Shown: positions 53,741-55,851 of the stretch, in pieces
Layout: each line of letters begins with the position of its first letter
How positions within the stretch are numbered: the first letter of the stretch is position 1
NCBI GenBank assembly: GCA_963605405.1
Contig: CAVCUP010000019.1
Coordinates: 1-55,851, forward strand
Direction: 5' to 3'
From: Paratractidigestivibacter sp963605405
Lineage (GTDB): Bacteria; Actinomycetota; Coriobacteriia; Coriobacteriales; Atopobiaceae
DNA length: 55,851 nucleotides
Translations under genes and position numbers: made by a program
The notes under the pieces: generated by a model
The model's input: only the letters and a program-made list of their open reading frames with translations
Told to the model about the DNA's origin: nothing
The model's database searches: none

Positions 53741-54088
53741 ATGAACGCTACGGTTAGAAAGACGGCTGATGGCCGGGTTATCAGCGGGTTCAAGATGAAG
53801 CTGTATCCCGGGTTCGCCGCCGAGTACGAGAAGCGCCACAACGAGCTTTGGCCCGAGATGGCCGATATGCTGCACGAGTACGGCGGCCACAACTACAGCA
53901 TCTTTATCGACGAGGAAACGAACATCTTGTTCGGCTACATCGAGCTCGACGATCCCGAGCGCTATGCGCAGAGCGCGCAGACCGAGGTTTGTCGCCGCTG
54001 GTGGGACTTTATGGCGAGCGTCATGGAGACGAATCCCGACAACTCGCCCGTGAGCGTGGACCTTCCTTGCGCGTTCCACCTGGATTAG
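53741..54088 (+). CDS. rhaM: L-rhamnose mutarotase
   Basis: RhaM interconverts the alpha and beta anomers of L-rhamnose, easing its entry to catabolism. This 115-residue ferredoxin-like protein shows the family words YEKRHNELWPEMADMLHEYGGHNYSIFID (His33 matches the catalytic His of E. coli RhaM), LFGYIELDDPERYAQSAQTEVCRRWWDFMASVM and PDNSPVS. GGAAGGGAGCC precedes the start. It is the last gene of the run and supports rhamnose as a product of the pathway. No rhamnose isomerase, kinase or aldolase is in the window. Confidence 0.95.
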   Translation: MNATVRKTADGRVISGFKMKLYPGFAAEYEKRHNELWPEMADMLHEYGGHNYSIFIDEETNILFGYIELDDPERYAQSAQTEVCRRWWDFMASVMETNPDNSPVSVDLPCAFHLD

Positions 54089-54108
54089 GGGGCGGCGCGG
54101 GGCATCGG

Positions 54109-55188
54109 TTAAGCCATGCCGGCAGCCGGATACATATCACGCAAGGTGCTCGCGCGCACCCGAAGCCGCACGGGGAGAATCTCCTCGCGCGGCTTTGCCT
54201 TTGGGCTCTCGATGCGTTTGATTAGCAGTTTCGCGGCTTTCTCGCCCATTTTGTGCGGATAACTTTCCAGGGTCGTGATGCCGGCCGCGAACTCGCCGGC
54301 CCAGTCCCAGCCCATCTGTCGCGCCCATTCCCATTCGTCGGGGCCGCAGAGCCCGATGGGGAGGCGGGCCGGGGCGCCGGCATGGGCGAGCGAGCGCTGC
54401 GCTGCTATGAGGGTGGCCGTATTTGTCGTGACGACCGCTATGGGGAACTCGGCTTTCTCGGCCTCGGCGCAGAGCCTGGCAAAGAGGCGGTTGCCGGCGC
54501 GAGAGTCGGCGGGGTCGAGGACGCGAACGTCAGACTCGGGATTCTTTGCCCCAAAGAGCCTGCGATTAGCGTCCAGGAAGGCGTCCATGCGTATGTAGCG
54601 GGGCGAGTTGCCCTCATAGGGCTCGGTGACGAGGACGACCCGAGTGAAACCTTGTTCCCGCAGGTGGGCCATGAGCTCGAGCGTCGAGTCGCAGTACTCG
54701 TTTGCGACAACGTCCGCGGCGCAGTCGTTGACGTAACGGTCGCAGAGCACGACGGGCACCCCGCCGCGGACGATGCGTGAGAGCGACGGGTTCTCGGCCG
54801 AGACGGTGTTGACTATGAGCCCGTCGACCTGGTCTTGGAGTAGGCCGTCGACCGCTCCAGTCTCGGTCTCGAGGGAATTCGCCGAATCGCAGACCACGAC
54901 GACGTAGCCGGCACGGCGCAGGGCCGCTCCCGCTCCCGCGACAAGCGCCGTGGAGAACGGTGTGGCGACGTCGGCGAGGACGATGCCGACCTGGCGGAGT
55001 TTCTTCTTCCTGAGGTTGCGCGCGGCGGCGGAGGGGACGTAGTTTGCCTGTTCGATGGCTTTCTTTATGCGCGTGCGGGCGCTGTCGGACAGAAGGTCCT
55101 CGTGCCCGTTGATGTAGCGCGAGACCGTCGTCTTCGAAACGCCCGCGGCGGTGGCTATGTCCGAGATTGTGGCTTTGCGATTTGACAT
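54109..55188 (-). CDS. LacI-family regulator 2 (right edge of the RG-I locus)
   Basis: This 359-residue regulator has a LacI helix-turn-helix (ATISDIATAAGVSKTTVSRYINGHEDLLSDSARTRIKKAIEQANYVPSAAARNL) and a sugar-sensing domain with VGIVLADVATPFSTALVAGAGAALRRAGY. It ends with LRVRASTLRDMYP. It resembles KdgR-type LacI proteins that sense uronate products, from memory. It converges on the RG-I operon and has its own promoter with CG-centred operators (55230-55253), so autoregulation is likely. It is the best candidate for the TGAAGCGTTTCA operators. Confidence 0.92.
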   Translation of the reverse strand: MSNRKATISDIATAAGVSKTTVSRYINGHEDLLSDSARTRIKKAIEQANYVPSAAARNLRKKKLRQVGIVLADVATPFSTALVAGAGAALRRAGYVVVVCDSANSLETETGAVDGLLQDQVDGLIVNTVSAENPSLSRIVRGGVPVVLCDRYVNDCAADVVANEYCDSTLELMAHLREQGFTRVVLVTEPYEGNSPRYIRMDAFLDANRRLFGAKNPESDVRVLDPADSRAGNRLFARLCAEAEKAEFPIAVVTTNTATLIAAQRSLAHAGAPARLPIGLCGPDEWEWARQMGWDWAGEFAAGITTLESYPHKMGEKAAKLLIKRIESPKAKPREEILPVRLRVRASTLRDMYPAAGMA

Positions 55189-55229
55189 GGTTGCCCCCGG
55201 ATGGCTGCGTAGAGGTCATTGAAGTTATG

Positions 55230-55253
55230 GTAACGGTTTCATGAAACGCTTCA
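55230..55253 (-). promoter_or_regulatory. Tandem LacI operators at the lacI 2 promoter
   Basis: TGAAACGCTTCA (55242-55253) is identical to the site at 40832, and GTAACGGTTTCA (55230-55241) directly adjoins it. On the minus strand TTGAAG and a weak -10 overlap both sites, about 50 bp before the start codon. This fits autorepression. Confidence 0.6.
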
Positions 55254-55377
55254 AACAACGCTTGGTGCATCCCCCCCCCTTGTCGGGCGCTGATTGCGGC
55301 GCGTCTGCTTCGCGAAGCACGGGTGTGGGCATTTGCTCAATGCCGTTGACGAGGCTCCGTCCATGGGGTTTGGCATG

Positions 55378-55514
55378 AACTCTGAGATTTCGCACTTTAA
55401 AAATGAACTCGTCGAGTAACTATCCTATGGAGAGGCCTGCCAACTGGGAAAATGTGGCCATATCGCCGTTGGCTACTCGACGAACTTGATTTTAAAGTGC
55501 GAAAAGTCAGAGTT
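55378..55514. repeat. 137-bp hairpin element, third variant
   Basis: Arms of 41 nt (55378-55418 and 55474-55514) pair with seven mismatches. Their outer ends (AACTCTGA...TTTCGCAC) resemble the 129-bp elements at 14218 and 15597 (CTGACTTTTGCACGAC), but the inner arms differ (CGTCGAGTA). The preceding 120 bp holds a run of nine C at 55271-55279 and no gene. Confidence 0.75.
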
Positions 55515-55579
55515 TGTGTCACGGGAGCGCTTGCCACGCCGGGATCTGCTCGAAAGTTGGCTGCACGCCGCTTTGCCAG

Positions 55580-55851
55580 GCGCCCCAGATTCGCTCCGCG
55601 CAGTAACCCTCGCGCCTCATCCGCCCCGGAACTGCGCCGCGCAGTAATGCTCCGTTACTGCGCGGTGAGGTTTCAGGGCGCGGGGGAGAAGGCCGTTGCT
55701 GCGCGGCGAGCTTCCAGGGCGCGGGGGAGAAGGTCGTTGCTGCGCGACGAGCTTCCGGGGCGCAGGGAGGCCTCCCGTTACTGCACGGCGAGTATCCAGG
55801 GCGCGATGGGAGAGCCTCTTGCTGCGCGGCGCATTTCCAGGGCGTCCGACG
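55580..55851. repeat. 41-bp-period inverted array, type A (runs off the window)
   Basis: Two forward units begin at 55580 and 55621 (GCGCCCC...GCGCAGTAA). Five inverted units follow at 55654, 55695, 55736, 55777 and 55818, all exactly 41 bp apart. The sequence matches the arrays at 24492 and 36391. No gene is visible from 55189 to the end of the window, and the array probably continues beyond it. Confidence 0.83.

Overview
The window looks like a GC-rich chromosomal segment of a strictly anaerobic Coriobacteriia member, most likely Collinsella or a close relative. The pointers are strong GC codon bias, a class III (oxygen-sensitive) ribonucleotide reductase, a CarD-type regulator, a nadABC operon with a 3H-domain repressor, and a DUF559-like protein of a type I recall as common in Coriobacteriia. 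The genus is inferred. A run of 10 N at 44931-44940 shows that the source is a draft or metagenome scaffold.

Positions 1-13400 hold housekeeping and small operons: a PTS IIA protein, nrdD, an aminotransferase, a cyclophilin lipoprotein, a zinc-ribbon protein, a CarD protein, an ACT protein followed by citrate synthase, and a marR / heterodimeric ABC exporter operon. Positions 13568-20483 hold a small membrane protein, a nuclease-fold gene bracketed by two 129-bp hairpin elements, the de novo NAD operon nadA-nadB-nadC-niaR, and a polytopic membrane protein. Positions 20501-28411 hold repeat arrays, an AraC/MFS divergent pair, a PHP phosphatase, a flavin-type oxidase, an M20 dipeptidase, tRNA-Val(GAC), coaE and a lytic transglycosylase. 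Positions 28552-35159 hold a large TPR protein, uvrB, and a toxin-antitoxin pair overlapping an Mbeg1-like alpha/beta hydrolase.

Positions 35260-55253 form one coherent catabolic locus for pectin rhamnogalacturonan I (RG-I). It has two LacI regulators at the two edges, a GH28 enzyme with an unknown partner, two GPH-type symporters, a PL4-like RG lyase, two CE12-like acetylesterases, a GH105 unsaturated rhamnogalacturonyl hydrolase, a TIM-barrel isomerase/epimerase, two PL22 oligogalacturonate lyases, a polysaccharide-deacetylase-like protein and a rhamnose mutarotase. None of the enzymes shows a signal peptide, so RG-I oligosaccharides are probably imported and then deacetylated and cut inside the cell. 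Two related palindromic operator types recur in front of these genes.

The most unusual structure is a set of intergenic repeat arrays with an exact 41-bp period (around 20501, 24492, 36391 and 55580). Each has forward units followed by inverted units. One array has a different unit sequence but the same 41-bp spacing and layout. A second repeat type, a 129-137 bp hairpin element, brackets the nuclease-fold gene and recurs near the right end.
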